Positions 6,227-7,608 of a DNA stretch of 7,608 bases are shown here, piece by piece. Position 1 is the stretch's first letter. Every line of letters begins with the position of its first letter. The notes under the pieces were generated by a model, which did not search any database, was not told the origin of the DNA, and worked only from the letters and a program-made list of their open reading frames with translations. The DNA lies in the NCBI GenBank assembly GCA_016868515.1, contig VGGM01000060.1, positions 1-7,608 of the forward strand. The letters are read 5' to 3'. The position numbers and the translations under genes were made by a program. Source of the stretch: Bacteroidota bacterium (GTDB taxonomy: Bacteria > Bacteroidota > Bacteroidia > Bacteroidales > VadinHA17).

Positions 6227-7225
6227 TCAGCAGTTCTCATTTACAAACCCGGCCAGGTCATAAACAGAGTTGAATATTAACATTGTGCCGTCGCGGTGAA
6301 GCCGCCATTCACCGGCGTTGCTGCATTTTACCAGAAAATCTGCCGATTCAGTATTGTCGGTTATCCGGAACCCAAGCCTTCGCATGGCCCTGACAGTCCA
6401 TTGCGCATGAAGTCCGGTTCCCTCAACCGCAACTGTGCCCCTCTCCTCCCTGAAGGTAAAGAAGGTTCCGTCTGATTTTCTGAACCTGACGTGAGCATCA
6501 ACAAACATTTTTGCCAACTCACCTGACAGAACCAGGTCCTCAGGGGCACCTTCAGTAATGCCCTCAGCAGTGAGCAGCCAGATTCTGTCAGATTCTGACA
6601 GGGCAGACTGCAGATCGTGTGTTGAGACTATTATAGTTTTTCCCTCTTCGCGTGACAGCCTGTGAAGCAGATGCAACACTTCGTTCCTGTTGCGTATGTC
6701 GAGGAATGATGTTGGTTCGTCGAGAATAAGGATATCGGTATTCTGAGCCAATACTCTTGCTATCATGGCCCTCTGCCGCTCACCATCCGAAACTTCACTG
6801 ATATACCTTTCAGCAAGGCCGGTAAGTCCGACAAGATCTATTGATCCTTTAATCTGATTAACATCAGAGGGGGTAAGAGTACCAATCCAGTTGGTATGTG
6901 AGAATCTGCCTGCGGCCACAAGGTCGAATATTCTCATATTCGGCGCATTTACCTGATCTGTAGATACATATCCGGCCAGAAGTGCAAATTCCCGGCGACC
7001 TATATCCCTGATATTCCTGTTGCCAAAGTGAACTGAGCCACCCAGCGGAGCAGTGATTCCGGCAAGAACCCTCAGCAAAGTACTTTTTCCCACTCCGTTA
7101 TGTCCGATAACCGAGACAATTTCCCCTTTTCTGACAGTAGCTGAAAGAGGTGGCAGAATCTCCTTTTGCGGGTACCCTATTACCAGTGATGAAAGCCTGA
7201 GGCAGATATTTTTGGTCTCACTCAT
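6227..7225 (-). CDS. FecE/BtuD-like ABC importer ATPase with C-terminal extension
   Basis: The 332-residue ATPase of an importer for iron-siderophore, haem or cobalamin. All nucleotide-binding motifs are present: Walker A GHNGVGKST (41-49), Q-loop Gln91, signature VSDGERQ (145-151), Walker B DILILDEP (164-171), D-loop SFLD (173-176) and the switch His203 in STHDL. RFSHTNWIGTL (107-117) is characteristic of the FecE/FepC/BtuD branch. After about residue 250 there is an extra domain of about 80 residues (VAVEGTG...WTVRAMRRLGF...WRLHRDG), absent from the ~255-residue E. coli FecE; I recall similar tails in Bacteroidota homologues but do not know their function. The frame is open to an ATG at 7265-7267, but I chose 7223-7225: it starts just before the ABC domain and overlaps the permease stop as TGATG, which suggests translational coupling. 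The substrate is undetermined because the binding protein and outer-membrane receptor are not in view. Confidence 0.9.
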   Translation of the reverse strand: MSETKNICLRLSSLVIGYPQKEILPPLSATVRKGEIVSVIGHNGVGKSTLLRVLAGITAPLGGSVHFGNRNIRDIGRREFALLAGYVSTDQVNAPNMRIFDLVAAGRFSHTNWIGTLTPSDVNQIKGSIDLVGLTGLAERYISEVSDGERQRAMIARVLAQNTDILILDEPTSFLDIRNRNEVLHLLHRLSREEGKTIIVSTHDLQSALSESDRIWLLTAEGITEGAPEDLVLSGELAKMFVDAHVRFRKSDGTFFTFREERGTVAVEGTGLHAQWTVRAMRRLGFRITDNTESADFLVKCSNAGEWRLHRDGTMLIFNSVYDLAGFVNENC

Positions 7226-7608
7226 CACACAGCTGTTTTCATAACCCGTTCGCGCAGAACCACCCATATCACTACCGGAATGCCTAACAGTGCGGTGACT
7301 GAATTAAGGGGTAGTACAGTGGCTCTGCCCGGCATTTGCGATACGATATCGCTGAGCAGCATCAGAGAAGCTCCTGTGAGCAGGGTTGCCGGGAAGAGTA
7401 TCCTGTTGTCAGAGGTCCTGAAAATCATTCGTGCGATATGAGGAACCGCGATACCGATGAAACCAATAGGCCCGCAAAAAGCTGTAACGCCGCCGGCCAG
7501 AATACTGGTACTCAGGAATATCATTGAGTGGGCTAGCCTGATGTTAACACCAGTGGACCGGGCATATGTTTCTCCAAGTAGCAGGGCATTCATCATCTTG
7601 ACAGTAAA
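7225..7608 (-). CDS. FecCD/BtuC-type ABC importer permease, C-terminal part; 5' end outside window
   Basis: The last 127 residues of a membrane permease that pairs with the downstream ATPase to import an iron-siderophore, haem or cobalamin. The frame is open to the right edge of the window, so the ATGs at 7591-7596 are internal; family members are about 330-350 residues. The ATPase-coupling motif reads LLLGETYARSTGVN (G-E-x-x-A...GV). It is followed by the invariant GPIGFIGIAVPHIAR, the loop in FRTSDNRILFPATLLTGAS and the terminal PLNSVTALLGIPVVIWVVLR. Three hydrophobic helices are visible. The stop TGA (7227-7225) shares its last base with the start codon of the ATPase gene, so the two are one operon, with the promoter lying outside the window. 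Confidence 0.92.
   Translation of the reverse strand, partial: FTVKMMNALLLGETYARSTGVNIRLAHSMIFLSTSILAGGVTAFCGPIGFIGIAVPHIARMIFRTSDNRILFPATLLTGASLMLLSDIVSQMPGRATVLPLNSVTALLGIPVVIWVVLRERVMKTAV

Noticed and set aside
6585..6601. Perfect inverted repeat CTGTCAG-ATT-CTGACAG inside the ATPase gene
   Set aside because: It lies in coding sequence for a conserved region after the H-loop (LSESDRIW) and arises from adjacent similar codons. A 3-nt loop and no T-run make it a poor terminator, and there is no copy elsewhere in the window.
7225..7267. ATPase start at 7267, adding 14 residues
   Set aside because: The extra residues overlap the conserved end of the permease by 43 bases and are not family-like. 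The start at 7225 gives the usual TGATG coupling.

Overview
The window looks like ordinary chromosomal DNA from a member of the Bacteroidota. Two intergenic promoters fit that phylum's unusual consensus: a TTG or TTTG element, a 19-nt spacer, then TAnnTTTG. Start codons lack clear Shine-Dalgarno sequences. Several proteins have architectures I associate with Bacteroidota: a DUF4369/DUF5106-like plus thioredoxin protein, a FecE-like ATPase with a C-terminal extension, and a YihY protein with a winged-helix-like tail. I cannot assign a genus from this sequence.

Layout, left to right: (1) the 3' nine-tenths of a thiolase gene on the + strand, closest to 3-oxoadipyl-CoA thiolase (PcaF/PaaJ type), cut by the left edge. 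(2) A YihY/BrkB-family membrane protein on the - strand, tail to tail with the thiolase. (3) Divergent from it, a PLP-dependent enzyme of the D-serine dehydratase / D-threonine aldolase (alanine racemase N-terminal fold) family on the + strand. (4) A family 2 glycosyltransferase on the - strand, convergent with (3) over an 18-bp gap that includes part of a small hairpin. (5) Divergent from it across 112 bp with two back-to-back promoters, a secreted TlpA-like thiol-disulfide protein on the + strand. (6) On the - strand, an ABC importer ATPase whose stop codon abuts that of (5). (7) Upstream of the ATPase in the same operon, the C-terminal third of a FecCD/BtuC-type permease, cut by the right edge.

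Apart from the permease-ATPase pair, which overlap by one base and form an iron-siderophore, haem or cobalamin type importer, every gene faces opposite to its neighbour. They are therefore probably transcribed singly. Their roles (acyl-CoA metabolism, envelope, D-amino acid chemistry, glycan transfer, periplasmic redox, metal-chelate uptake) do not form one pathway.

I found no tRNA, rRNA, CRISPR array, insertion sequence, integrase or phage gene, and no convincing new system. The points most worth a second look are the compact divergent promoter region at 4690-4801, the ATPase C-terminal domain, and the winged-helix-like tail of the YihY protein.
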